From assembly GCA_964423645.1 (NCBI GenBank), contig CAYRFE010000001.1:1-64000 (forward strand): a DNA stretch of 64,000 nt, written 5' to 3'. The translations under genes were made by a program, and so were the position numbers. Each line of letters opens with the position of its first letter. Within the stretch, counting starts at the first letter, position 1. The notes under the pieces are model-generated. The model made no database searches. It had not been told where the DNA came from and saw nothing but the letters and a program-made list of their open reading frames with translations. This document shows positions 51,179 through 60,022 of the stretch, in pieces. This DNA comes from CAYRFE01 sp964423645 [NCBI: uncultured bacterium] (GTDB lineage Bacteria > Macinerneyibacteriota > Macinerneyibacteria > Macinerneyibacteriales).

Positions 51179-53395
51179 TTATTTGCCATTAATGACTTCA
51201 ATTGCTTTTTCCAAAACCTCGTCGCGCCCGTTTTTAATGCCGTCGATCGTCGGTTTGACGATAATGTCAGGCACAATACCCACTCGCTGAGTTTCCGTGC
51301 CGTCGGGATAGTATACGCCGATGCCGCTTATCATTGTGGAGATATTTCCCGGTAGCAAGAGGGAAGAGACATCGCCGTCGGCCGCTGCCGTTTGAGAGCC
51401 GATCACAATGGCGTTCGGGTGCGTGCGGTAGGCCATCGAATGATATTCGGCGGAACTTTGAGTCATTTCATTAATGAGAATGATTATCGTGCCTTTGTAA
51501 TAATCGGGATTTTTTTGTCCTGCGGTTACCGTATCCGTATAGGTAAAAAGACCCGGAAGTGAGGCTGATGCCTGAGAAAATTTTACAAAAGGTGTGCTGT
51601 CGGGTAATAAGTATTTCGCAAGTTCAAAAATATGAAAATCTTTCGGGTAATTTCTGATGTCAATGATGAGCGCTTTTGTCTTCATCACATCAGGCCAGAT
51701 TTTCGGAAGATCTGCTTTGGTTACGATACCGTTGTTGAGGTAGCCTATGTTGTTTTCCAATATTTTAAAGCCCGGGCCGACCGGGTCATATTTTTTATAA
51801 ATATCAATTTCCGTTTCCGGGTACGTCGGTACTATGGCAGTCATTTTTTTTCCGTCTCTGAGAAATTGTACTGTTATTGTCGTGTCGTTGCTTCGGAAAA
51901 AACGGAACGCAATATCACGCAACTGAGTTGTGTAATTGGATGCGGGTGTATAGGGTAATCGGCTTTTTATGAATTTGTGTATTGTTTTACCATTCACTTC
52001 GAGAATAACATCACCAAGCTGTAAGCCGCTTTCTTTTCTCTTATCGTCATCATAAAATCCGCTGACAACCGGTTGCTCATCAATAAAATTAACAATAACT
52101 GCAGCATATCTGTTTCCCCAATAGCTTTTAAGCGTTTTGTTGGCGCCCCAGATATTGGCATGCGTGTCCGAAATTTTGCCGATCAATTCCAGCATGGCAA
52201 GTGTGTAAGCTGTTTTGTCAACGGCTCTGATTACTTTAGGGATGAACTCGGGGAGAATATCTTCCCAATTTCCCGAAATAAGATGCCGGTTTGGATATAA
52301 ATACTGAATTATATTCCAATATCGGTATAATGCCAAGAGACGGAATCCGGTATCGGGGTCGGTAACGGATGGATACGGTTTTTCATTGCCTAAGTCGGGG
52401 TTTCCCGATTCCTGAAACGATATATAATAATGTTCATCAGGTCTTTTTGCATTAATCAGTTTTCTCAGGAGAGCAGTAAATGTGTCTGAAAATCTAGCTT
52501 TTTCTATCCAGTTATAATCAGGTGTCAGTTTTATATGGGAAGGGTCTGTTCCTTTTTTTTCGGCAAGTTCAAAATGTCCCATTTTTTTTATAAGGGTGGT
52601 ATAAATTGTCTCACGTTCCGATTTTGATTTTGCAGCGGTAATCTGTGGTAAAATGCGGAAAAGTTCGAAATCCCAGTTATACTTGCCGGATGCAACTGCA
52701 GGATGGTAATATTTTAAAAAACCCCAGACATGACAGAGTTCGCTCAATAGTGCAATGGTTTTCTTATCTGTTTTTATATCGGCAATTCCTGACCCGTTGT
52801 CAAATTCATGATCGGAATCGGCGACAAATACTTTTGGTTCACGTATTTTTGCATCCATAATGTCCTTTCCGTCAATAGTGATTTTGAGATCGTCGATCCA
52901 CATTTTCCCTTTTCCGTATAATGAGACTCCGACATATATATTTTTTATTTTTTTCGATTTCATGGGAATCGAAATACTGTAGTGCATCCAATCGGTTGTT
53001 CCTTTTATACCATTTGCGCTCATATCAACAAAATCCTGCATGGGGTTTAGTTGAATCCATAATCCAGTATAGCCATCGGTGATATTTTCCGTTTTAATAT
53101 ATCCCGATAAGGTAATCAATTCCCCTTCATACACGTTCGGCAAAATCATATACAGCATTGATGAAGAAGGAGTTTCACCGGAGAATTCCATACAAGCGGA
53201 ATATTTACCGCTTTTGACGGTTGAAGTGTCAGCGGATACGGTATAACCGTTGGCACTATTACTTTGCCAAACAAGCGGTAGATTTTTATCAACCGATTCA
53301 AAATCAAGATTTAATCCTGAATCTGGCGATTCTGCATGGCAGACCGATGTTAATACCCAAAAAACAGTTACGATAATCAATAAAACTCTTTTCAT
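51179..53395 (-). CDS. Exported S41 (tail-specific protease-like) peptidase
   Basis: 738 residues. The signal peptide ends at CHA (about residue 21). A carbohydrate-binding-like beta-sandwich (about 27-190; LNLDFESVDKNLPLVW...MWIDDLKITIDGK) precedes a helical region, a PDZ-like segment (QLGDVILEVNGKTI, about 490) and the S41 core, with the nucleophile in ILINEMTQSSAEY (about 650) and the GIVPDI tail. It resembles S41 proteins of Bacteroidota-type genomes. The substrate is probably extracytoplasmic peptides. The start is the ATG with AAGGAAG before it. Confidence 0.88.
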   Translation of the reverse strand: MKRVLLIIVTVFWVLTSVCHAESPDSGLNLDFESVDKNLPLVWQSNSANGYTVSADTSTVKSGKYSACMEFSGETPSSSMLYMILPNVYEGELITLSGYIKTENITDGYTGLWIQLNPMQDFVDMSANGIKGTTDWMHYSISIPMKSKKIKNIYVGVSLYGKGKMWIDDLKITIDGKDIMDAKIREPKVFVADSDHEFDNGSGIADIKTDKKTIALLSELCHVWGFLKYYHPAVASGKYNWDFELFRILPQITAAKSKSERETIYTTLIKKMGHFELAEKKGTDPSHIKLTPDYNWIEKARFSDTFTALLRKLINAKRPDEHYYISFQESGNPDLGNEKPYPSVTDPDTGFRLLALYRYWNIIQYLYPNRHLISGNWEDILPEFIPKVIRAVDKTAYTLAMLELIGKISDTHANIWGANKTLKSYWGNRYAAVIVNFIDEQPVVSGFYDDDKRKESGLQLGDVILEVNGKTIHKFIKSRLPYTPASNYTTQLRDIAFRFFRSNDTTITVQFLRDGKKMTAIVPTYPETEIDIYKKYDPVGPGFKILENNIGYLNNGIVTKADLPKIWPDVMKTKALIIDIRNYPKDFHIFELAKYLLPDSTPFVKFSQASASLPGLFTYTDTVTAGQKNPDYYKGTIIILINEMTQSSAEYHSMAYRTHPNAIVIGSQTAAADGDVSSLLLPGNISTMISGIGVYYPDGTETQRVGIVPDIIVKPTIDGIKNGRDEVLEKAIEVINGK

Positions 53396-53468
53396 ACTCT
53401 TCCTTTCTCTTTCGGCATTATTGCCGTGCCAAACCTGCAATGTCGGCTATATGTGTCTTTTGTGTATA

Positions 53469-53482
53469 CGTAACTAGTTACG
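53469..53482. promoter_or_regulatory. Perfect 14-bp palindrome upstream of the S41 gene
   Basis: CGTAACTAGTTACG lies 74 bases upstream of the S41 start codon. It could be an operator, but no matching promoter or regulator gene is seen. The rest of 53396-53727 shows nothing else. Confidence 0.3.
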
Positions 53483-53727
53483 CGACGTTGCAGGTTTTAT
53501 TGAAAGATTGAGATTGGTGCGGATTGTTGATGAAAAGACGTTGTCGATACCGATACTGTTAAGCTTACACGAGAGCTTTATGTAATTACTTATGAAGAAC
53601 TTTTACCAGAAATAATGGTTTAAGCGAGGATTACCGGTTGATATTGTTTGTTTATTATATTCCGATATATATAAAATGTTCGCTTTTTGCGCGGAAATTA
53701 CCGAAGGATCCATGTATCGTAGGAGTT

Positions 53728-54570
53728 TCATGGTTTGACGTTGATCAGTTTTGTCCATTCCCGGATAGTGTCATCCATCTTTATTTCCGGTCGTCTCCCG
53801 AATAACCGCCGTATCATATTATTCCGTATTGCCCAACCGATAAAGCCCGATCTTTGTTTCCACCAGCCACTGCCTTCATGCCAATGAACGGCATGCACGC
53901 CCGGTTCAATGGTTGTTTCCGTGTGACTGCTTTCAACCAGCGCAAACGGTTTACCGGCGGGAAAAATGATCATGTTGTTGTCAAGAGTTTGTTCTTCCGT
54001 TACATAACGCAAACCGTATTTTTGTGCTACTGCCGCGTATATATGCGGCGCGTAGACCCGTGTATTGTATGTTCCGTCGGGGAGTATAAAATGACGTTGT
54101 TCATACCACGCCATACAATCCCGCAAAAAGGGGTGCCCTTTCACTCCGCCGAATATCCCTGCTTCGAGTTGAATGCCCGGTGTATAACCAATAATCGGTT
54201 GTATATCGTCCATGTCGGAATTAAGAACGTCTTTGAATATTTTCGTTGCGAAGTTAAACTCAAAACTTGAGAAATAGTCGTACTTCAAAAAATCGTCGAA
54301 CCGCTTAAATACGAACACATCCGTATCAAGATAGATGCCGCCTTCGTTGTAGACTGCATAAAGCCGTATGTAATCTGCGGCGAGCGCCCATTTGTTTGCG
54401 TTGAACGCTTCTCTAGTCCATGTCGTAGAGTTAATATCGAACTTGTTGGCATCCCACAAAACAAATTCATAGTCAGGCATAATTATTTTCCAACTATTGA
54501 TCGATGCCGTAATGTTTTTGGGCATTTTCTCCCCGGAAAGCCAACAATAATGTATTTTCTTGGGAATCAT
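53728..54570 (-). CDS. Glycosyltransferase family 32-like sugar transferase
   Basis: 280 residues. MIPKKIHYCWLSGEKMPKNI at the N-terminus and ALAADYIRLYAVYNEGGIYLDTDVFVFK (about 66-93), with the metal-binding D-x-D (DTD), are the hallmarks of GT32/Gly_transf_sug enzymes that add a hexose to a polysaccharide or lipid. His-Trp-His in HAVHWHEGSGW may assist binding. No sugar-biosynthesis cluster is near. The start at 54570 fits the family N-terminus; an ATG six codons upstream is possible. The 54571-54881 gap shows nothing notable. Confidence 0.9.
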   Translation of the reverse strand: MIPKKIHYCWLSGEKMPKNITASINSWKIIMPDYEFVLWDANKFDINSTTWTREAFNANKWALAADYIRLYAVYNEGGIYLDTDVFVFKRFDDFLKYDYFSSFEFNFATKIFKDVLNSDMDDIQPIIGYTPGIQLEAGIFGGVKGHPFLRDCMAWYEQRHFILPDGTYNTRVYAPHIYAAVAQKYGLRYVTEEQTLDNNMIIFPAGKPFALVESSHTETTIEPGVHAVHWHEGSGWWKQRSGFIGWAIRNNMIRRLFGRRPEIKMDDTIREWTKLINVKP

Positions 54571-54881
54571 ATCTCTTACTTCTTCCATGTTAGTTTTGAT
54601 ACGAAATAGTGTGTTTGGATAACCGGTGTAGTCGAAGCCATTTCTGGGTTTTGTATTTCAGATAACCTTCCGGTACAGAGCATATTACGTATAGCCACCC
54701 TTATTTGTAAGTATCACGCCAAATTGCTTTATTCCATTTTATAGTTTTTGGAAATATTTCATTCATAATAAATCTCTAAGATGCCAAAAGCACATTTAAC
54801 ATTAAACTGCATATTCTCTCCTTTTTGAAGATTATCCCAAGGTATTAACAATTTGTCAAGGTTCAATAAATGAAAGCAGAA

Positions 54882-55703
54882 TTATTTATTTTTTCTTTTT
54901 ATAAGTTGTAATATCCCTTTTACAGTAATATCAAGTTGACTACCATTGTTGTAGTCTGCAGGCACGACATAATTGGCTCTTTCTTCAGCTATCAGTTTGG
55001 CAATCTTATCCTGAGTAACACTATCATTCCATTTGTCTTTATCAAAAACAGCTAAAGAATGACCTCCTTGGATACGAGTCATTTTCATGGCTGGTATATC
55101 GGTATCTCCATCACCAATATAGACCATATTCTCGAATGAAATATCACGCTCTCTTGGTTCAATAAAACGATTAATTGCTTCATTATCCCAACTGTTATCG
55201 ATGCCTTTGTTAATTCGAAATAAATATTGAGTTTTTGTGGTATAATTAATTGCTAGCGCAGGCCAGAGAACATTACTTTTACTTTCATTGTATTGATACT
55301 TACAAGCGTATATTTTTTTGAAATAAACTGCTATTGGAGTTCCCTGAATTAACGCGTCTAATCCACTTGATACAATATAATGATTCAATTCAAGAGCAAT
55401 TTCACTCGCAAAAACGTTAATACGCTCAAACCATGATTCTACTCCTGGGAATAAGGGAATATTTTTTCCATGATTTTTCAATATGTTTTCTTCTAAAATA
55501 TTCGAATTATTCTTGGATGCATATTTTACTAACACACCAAGATATGCTAGTATTTCATCGCCATCATGTGTTTTTGCTATTTCCTTCGTTTCTTTCCAAA
55601 AATCTTCGTTGTTAAGTATTCCCAATTCTTTTAACAAGCCGTGCTCCATGCAATTTCCTTTTGCAAGGGTTCCATCAAAATCATAAATTATTGCACATTT
55701 CAT
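54882..55703 (-). CDS. HAD-superfamily phosphatase
   Basis: 273 residues. Motif I DFDGTLAKG (about 8-16), motif II HYIVSSG (about 109) and motif IV YIGDGDTDIPAMK (about 200-212) are present. A helical cap lies between motifs I and II. Substrate unknown; the fold of the late part resembles PSP-type phosphatases. More AT-rich than its neighbours, which may point to transfer. GGAGGCGAG precedes the ATG. Confidence 0.87.
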   Translation of the reverse strand: MKCAIIYDFDGTLAKGNCMEHGLLKELGILNNEDFWKETKEIAKTHDGDEILAYLGVLVKYASKNNSNILEENILKNHGKNIPLFPGVESWFERINVFASEIALELNHYIVSSGLDALIQGTPIAVYFKKIYACKYQYNESKSNVLWPALAINYTTKTQYLFRINKGIDNSWDNEAINRFIEPRERDISFENMVYIGDGDTDIPAMKMTRIQGGHSLAVFDKDKWNDSVTQDKIAKLIAEERANYVVPADYNNGSQLDITVKGILQLIKRKNK

Positions 55704-55777
55704 CTCGCCTCCGTTAAGTAAAAGTTTGTTTTCAGCACTTGTTTAACATGGATATAATTTAATATGCCTCCACTAAT

Positions 55778-55805
55778 ATTATCTATTACAGAATATATTT
55801 GTCAA
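55778..55805 (-). promoter_or_regulatory. Promoter of the HAD phosphatase gene
   Basis: On the minus strand: TTGACA (55800-55805), 16-bp spacer, GATAAT (55778-55783), about 75 bases before the ATG. Confidence 0.6.
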
Positions 55806-55852
55806 TATTTATTATTTCGTTTTGATAAATAATAAACTTCTATCAAACTAAA

Positions 55853-55874
55853 GGGCAGAGCCTTCGCTCCGCCC
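55853..55874 (-). terminator. Terminator of asnA
   Basis: On the minus strand the GGGCGGAGC / GCTCTGCCC stem (one G-U pair) around GAAG is followed by TTTAGTTT, ten bases past the asnA stop. Confidence 0.7.
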
Positions 55875-55883
55875 ATTACATTT

Positions 55884-56921
55884 TTACAGAAGCGGGATTC
55901 CTTGTTCTTTACATTCCTGCACTATATTTTCCGTCCAGATGCTCGACTGGACCTCGCCGATGTGTTTTTTCCTGAGGTACAGCATACACAGGCGTGATTG
56001 CCCGATACCTCCGCCGATGGTACATGGAAGCTCGTTGTTCAGTAACCTTCGGTGAAATGAAAGCGTACTTCTTTCCAATTGATCCGACATAGTGAGTTGT
56101 CGTATCAATGCCGCACGATCAACGCGAATTCCCATTGACGATAATTCGACGACACAATCGAGTATCGGATAATACACGAGTATATCGCCGTTCAAGCCGT
56201 GTGTGCCGTTATCGCCCGGGGTACACCAGTCGTCATAATCGGGCGCGCGGCCGTCATGCGGTTTTCCGTTTACAAGAGGGTGTCCGATTCCTATCAGAAA
56301 TACTGCACCGAATTCACGACAAGCTTCATATTCACGTTCTTTGGGTGACATGTCGGGATAGCGCGTTTCCAGTTCCTCTGCATGAACGAACGTGATCGTA
56401 TCGGGGAGAAACGGTGTGATCGCAGTGTATTGATGCGCTATAAAGAGCTCTGTCCTCCGAATTACGTCATAGATCTTTCGTACCGTCGATTCGAGAAACC
56501 GTATGTTGCGATCATGTTCGCGTATCACCATCTCCCAATCCCATTGGTCGACATAGAGTGAATGAAGTGCGTCGAGTTCCTCATCGGCGCGAATAGCATT
56601 CATATCGGTATACAACCCTTCGTGTACGGCGAACTTGTGATCTGCAAGCGTGACGCGTTTCCATTTCGCGAGTGAATGTACTATTTCGGCCTGAGTATCG
56701 CCCAACGCCTTCACAGGGAATTTGACCGCTCGTTCTATACCGTTCAGGTCATCGTTGATACCTGTGCCCGACAATACGAAAAGCGGTGCGGTCACACGCT
56801 GCAGGTTCAACTCGAAAGCGAGGTTTGTCTGAAAGAATTCTTTTATGCTCCGTATCGCTTTTTCGGTCTCACGTAAGCTCAAAAGTGATTGGTAGGTTTC
56901 AGGAATTGATAAAATAGGCAT
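55884..56921 (-). CDS. asnA: Aspartate--ammonia ligase (asparagine synthetase A)
   Basis: 345 residues. Makes asparagine from aspartate, ammonia and ATP; its fold is that of class II aminoacyl-tRNA synthetases. Landmarks: ETEKAIRSIKEFFQTNL, LRVTAPLF-like VTAPLFVLSGTGINDDLNG (about 50-66), YVDQWDWE (about 120) and the C-terminal GGGIGQSRLCMLYL. The start is ATG 56921 with AAAGGAGG. The frame stays open for 70 more codons through the repeat upstream, but that part is repeat DNA and not family sequence. Confidence 0.95.
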   Translation of the reverse strand: MPILSIPETYQSLLSLRETEKAIRSIKEFFQTNLAFELNLQRVTAPLFVLSGTGINDDLNGIERAVKFPVKALGDTQAEIVHSLAKWKRVTLADHKFAVHEGLYTDMNAIRADEELDALHSLYVDQWDWEMVIREHDRNIRFLESTVRKIYDVIRRTELFIAHQYTAITPFLPDTITFVHAEELETRYPDMSPKEREYEACREFGAVFLIGIGHPLVNGKPHDGRAPDYDDWCTPGDNGTHGLNGDILVYYPILDCVVELSSMGIRVDRAALIRQLTMSDQLERSTLSFHRRLLNNELPCTIGGGIGQSRLCMLYLRKKHIGEVQSSIWTENIVQECKEQGIPLL

Positions 56922-56937
56922 ATGATTTTCCTCCTTT

Positions 56938-57083
56938 AAACTTTTGTAAAGATCATAATTTCTGAAAAGGGGTGTGGGGACGAAGTCCCCACTATATAAC
57001 AAATTAAACCCCTCCCGATTTTCACGGGAGGGGTTTGGGGTGGGCACAAATTCAAAAAATGGTCGTTTTGCAAAGCTCTCTCC
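56938..57083 (+). repeat. MITE-like two-hairpin repeat upstream of asnA
   Basis: Both hairpins are perfect and the right end GTTTTGCAAAGCTCTC is clear; the left end (CTTTTGTAAAGATC) is eroded. It begins 17 bases upstream of the asnA start, so it lies either in the asnA leader or against its promoter. Confidence 0.85.
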
Positions 57084-57180
57084 TTGTGTTAATAAAAAAT
57101 ACCAATAATACCACGACTGCATCGGCAGCATGTTGTTGCATAACCCTTGAAAATTGCGGTAAAGGTTAGCGGTTACTTAT

Positions 57181-57240
57181 TATTGTTATTATTATTGAAA
57201 TTAAAATTACAATTGAGATTGAGATTAGAATTGAGATTGA
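57181..57240. repeat. AT-rich low-complexity hexamer tract
   Basis: ATTGAGATTGAGATT-type units and TTATT runs over about 60 bases. No gene is seen in 57084-57449. The tract lies in the divergent region between asnA and the MBL gene. Confidence 0.7.
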
Positions 57241-57449
57241 ACACATTGAAAGAAGACGATCGTACTGAGACACTTTGACACGAACGTAACGAACTTTGAC
57301 TCTGCCGGATCGGCACATACCTTGTCATAGGACACCTCCTGTGGTTAATGAATAACTCTATCCTTTTATAACAGCATCGTCAAGAAAATTATTTACTCCA
57401 TATCTTTTCCACATTTTTCAGACATACTGACATAAAGAAGGAGGAAATT

Positions 57450-58373
57450 ATGCGACCTATCATGTTGATGTTTCTCTGCGTAGTACTAGCTTTGTCAGTA
57501 AGTGCGAAAAGAAATAAAAATGAGCAAAGACAACTGAACACAGTAGTAGCATTGCAGGAAAGCGATACACTCACAGCAATAATAATCGGGTCAGGATCTC
57601 CCGAATATAACCCTGAACGCTCGGGACCAAGTGTCCTCATACGCTATAAAGATATCAACATACTTGTCGACATGGGGAATGGTACCATTGCACGGCTTGC
57701 AGAAAAGGGAATATCGGTCGATAGCATTGACGCGCTGTTTTTCACGCATCATCATTTTGATCACAACGAAGAATTCATCCCGATATTTATAAAAAAATGT
57801 GCGAAGAAAAATGAATTTCTTATCGTCGGTCCTGAAAAAACGAGGAAAATGGTTACTACTATTGCAGAGTTGTACCACGATGATATTGTGTATCGAATAC
57901 AGGGGGCATCTAAGGAAACGGTTGTATATAGTATAAAAGAAATTACCGACCACGAAACATTTGAATACAAAGGTATTACGATAACAACGACATCAGTGAA
58001 TCATACAATCCCGACCATTGCATATCGATTCGAGGCGGACGGGATGTCCATCGTGATTTCAGGGGATACCGCATATTCTCAAAATCTTAGTACATTGGCG
58101 CATAACGCGGACATCTTGATTATTGATTCCGGTTCATTAAAGCTGATATCACCCGAGTCGAGCAGAAAACCGCGTAATTCACGTGTTGCACATGCTTCAT
58201 TTGATGAATTACTTCAGATGATCGTTGATTCAGATGCGACGCAAACCGTACTGACGCATTTCGGTACACGACAACTTGATCAAGAAAATATCTGTCAAGA
58301 GATCAATAAAAAACATCGCGGGAAAATAACTTTTGCGGTTGATGGTATGTTGCTTAGTAACAAAACCGAATGA
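57450..58373 (+). CDS. Exported metallo-beta-lactamase-fold hydrolase
   Basis: 307 residues with an N-terminal signal (about 4-19, ending VSA). The MBL core shows NILVDMGNG, FFTHHHFDHNEE (H-x-H-x-D-H class motif, about 98-105), VNHTIPTIAYRF, ISGDTAYS (about 205) and LTHFGTR. It resembles RNase Z/arylsulfatase-like MBL proteins with periplasmic placement. Substrate unknown. GAAGGAGG precedes the ATG; the DUF1566 gene follows after 25 bases. Confidence 0.88.
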   Translation: MRPIMLMFLCVVLALSVSAKRNKNEQRQLNTVVALQESDTLTAIIIGSGSPEYNPERSGPSVLIRYKDINILVDMGNGTIARLAEKGISVDSIDALFFTHHHFDHNEEFIPIFIKKCAKKNEFLIVGPEKTRKMVTTIAELYHDDIVYRIQGASKETVVYSIKEITDHETFEYKGITITTTSVNHTIPTIAYRFEADGMSIVISGDTAYSQNLSTLAHNADILIIDSGSLKLISPESSRKPRNSRVAHASFDELLQMIVDSDATQTVLTHFGTRQLDQENICQEINKKHRGKITFAVDGMLLSNKTE

Positions 58374-58398
58374 TACAATAAAATGAAAGGAGCATGAT

Positions 58399-59577
58399 AT
58401 GATAAAAATGAGAAGTGTAATGATGATTATTGTCAGTGTTCTTATGAGTGGTACGGTATTTGGAACAGAATTTACGTATCCGATCGTTGATACCGGTGTT
58501 ACGCGATTTTATAACGCTACACAAGAGATTGGTATGCCAGAAGAGGGTGATTCGTACTACGGGCAAGATGCGCACTTTCAGGGAAATATGCCATCATATC
58601 GAGACAATAATGACGGCACATTAACTGATAACGTTACCGGCCTTATGTGGCAAAAAGAGATGGGCGAAAAGTGCACGTATGAGGACGCGCTTCAAAAAGC
58701 AAGAACATTACATCTGGGCGGTTATGATGATTGGCGCATACCGACGATAAAAGAGTTGTATTCTCTCATACAATTCACGGGACGGTCGGGAGGAACAAAA
58801 GCTGATACATTGTATATTGACACAAAGTATTTTATACAACCGATAGGTGATGTGCGCAAAGGGGAACGTGAAATTGATGCACAGACATGGTCCTCAACTC
58901 GTTATTGCGGCAAGAGTATCAATGGAATGGAGTTGATTTTCGGCGTGAATTTCATCGACGGCAGAATAAAAGGGTATCCTAACGTCGATCCGCGTACACG
59001 ACAAGAAAAGAAAATGTATTTTCGTATGGTTCGCGGAAACAAGGAATATGGTAAAAATAATTTTATCGATAACGGTGATGGCACTGTGAGTGATTATGCG
59101 ACCGGTCTTATGTGGCAGAAGTCGGACGACGGCACATTTCGTGATTGGCCGACATCATTGCAGTATGCATCAAAATTAGAACTTGCAGGCTACTCCGATT
59201 GGCGACTTCCTGATGCAAAAGAGCTGCAAAGCATTGTGGATTATTCGCGTTCTCCGAGCTCCACGAATTCACCGGCCATTGATCCTGTGTTTACGGTGAC
59301 TGCTATTACAGACCCGAGCGGGAAGCGCAATTATCCGTATTATTGGACATCAACAACGCACTTGGATGGAAGAAATCCCGGTGATGCCGCCGTGTATATT
59401 GCATTCGGGGAGGCACAGGGTAAAATGCATGAACGGTTGATCGATATACATGGTGCGGGAGCACAGCGCAGTGATCCGAAGGACGGAAACAGTTCGGACT
59501 ATCCTCAATATCGCGGTCCTCAGGGCGACGTGCGTTATGTGTTCAATGCAGTTCGATGTGTGAGAACTATGAAATAA
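58399..59577 (+). CDS. Exported protein with two DUF1566 domains
   Basis: 392 residues with a signal peptide ending VFGTE (about 24). Two DUF1566/Lcl repeats are visible: DNNDGTLTDNVTGLMWQKE...GGYDDWRIPTIKELYSLI (about 70-125) and DNGDGTVSDYATGLMWQKS...AGYSDWRLPDAKELQSIV (about 225-278), each followed by a variable region and a final RCVRT strand. DUF1566 has a formylglycine-enzyme/C-type-lectin-like fold, often on cell surfaces and used for binding. Co-transcribed with the MBL gene. Confidence 0.9.
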   Translation: MIKMRSVMMIIVSVLMSGTVFGTEFTYPIVDTGVTRFYNATQEIGMPEEGDSYYGQDAHFQGNMPSYRDNNDGTLTDNVTGLMWQKEMGEKCTYEDALQKARTLHLGGYDDWRIPTIKELYSLIQFTGRSGGTKADTLYIDTKYFIQPIGDVRKGEREIDAQTWSSTRYCGKSINGMELIFGVNFIDGRIKGYPNVDPRTRQEKKMYFRMVRGNKEYGKNNFIDNGDGTVSDYATGLMWQKSDDGTFRDWPTSLQYASKLELAGYSDWRLPDAKELQSIVDYSRSPSSTNSPAIDPVFTVTAITDPSGKRNYPYYWTSTTHLDGRNPGDAAVYIAFGEAQGKMHERLIDIHGAGAQRSDPKDGNSSDYPQYRGPQGDVRYVFNAVRCVRTMK

Positions 59578-59728
59578 AAGATGCTCATTGGGACCACGGT
59601 TAATACTTTGATTCGCATGAACGATGATTTGGTTGTAATAAATGTGTTTTGAGAGTTTTACGAAATTAAAATAATTCTAATATCCTCTGATCGTAAAGCA
59701 AGGTATGAGGGAAGAAATCTACACTATA

Positions 59729-59890
59729 GAGACCTTTGCAAAATTCAAAATTTCCAATTTTGCTTTATTTTCAAAACAGGGGTGTGGGGACGAAGTCCCC
59801 GCTATATAACAATTTAAGCCCCTCCCGATTTTCAAGGGAGGGGTTTGGGGTGGGCACAAATCATAAAAATAGTAATTTTGCAAAGCTCTC
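59729..59890 (+). repeat. MITE-like two-hairpin repeat with clear terminal inverted repeats
   Basis: The ends GAGACCTTTGCAAAATT and AATTTTGCAAAGCTCTC are near-perfect inverted repeats. Both hairpins are intact (CTCCCGATTTTCAAGGGAG has one change). It lies between the convergent DUF1566 and sensor genes. Confidence 0.88.
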
Positions 59891-59927
59891 CTATATGACA
59901 CTTTCTTCACACCTCTCGATCTCAACG

Positions 59928-59980
59928 AAAGGTGTGGGGAGAGCACAAATTAAAAATATGTTAGTTTTGCAAAGGCTTCA
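59928..59980 (+). repeat. Partial right half of the MITE-like repeat
   Basis: GGTGTGGGGAGAGCACAAATT, with one base dropped from the usual GGGCACAAATT, then TTAGTTTTGCAAAGGCTTC. It is a truncated second copy directly behind the full copy at 59729, so elements have landed side by side. Confidence 0.6.
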
Positions 59981-60022
59981 ACTCTTAGATAGTACAGAGG
60001 GTTCGTATTTTTTAAATGAAAA

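Noticed and set aside
53411-53431. TGGCACG on the minus strand near the S41 start
   Set aside because: No TTGC at the required distance; it is part of a small CGGCA/TGCCG stem.
57313-57328. Sigma-54-like CGGCACA-N4-TTGT upstream of the MBL gene
   Set aside because: The -12 GC is GT and the -24 block has two mismatches; the distance to the gene is also long.
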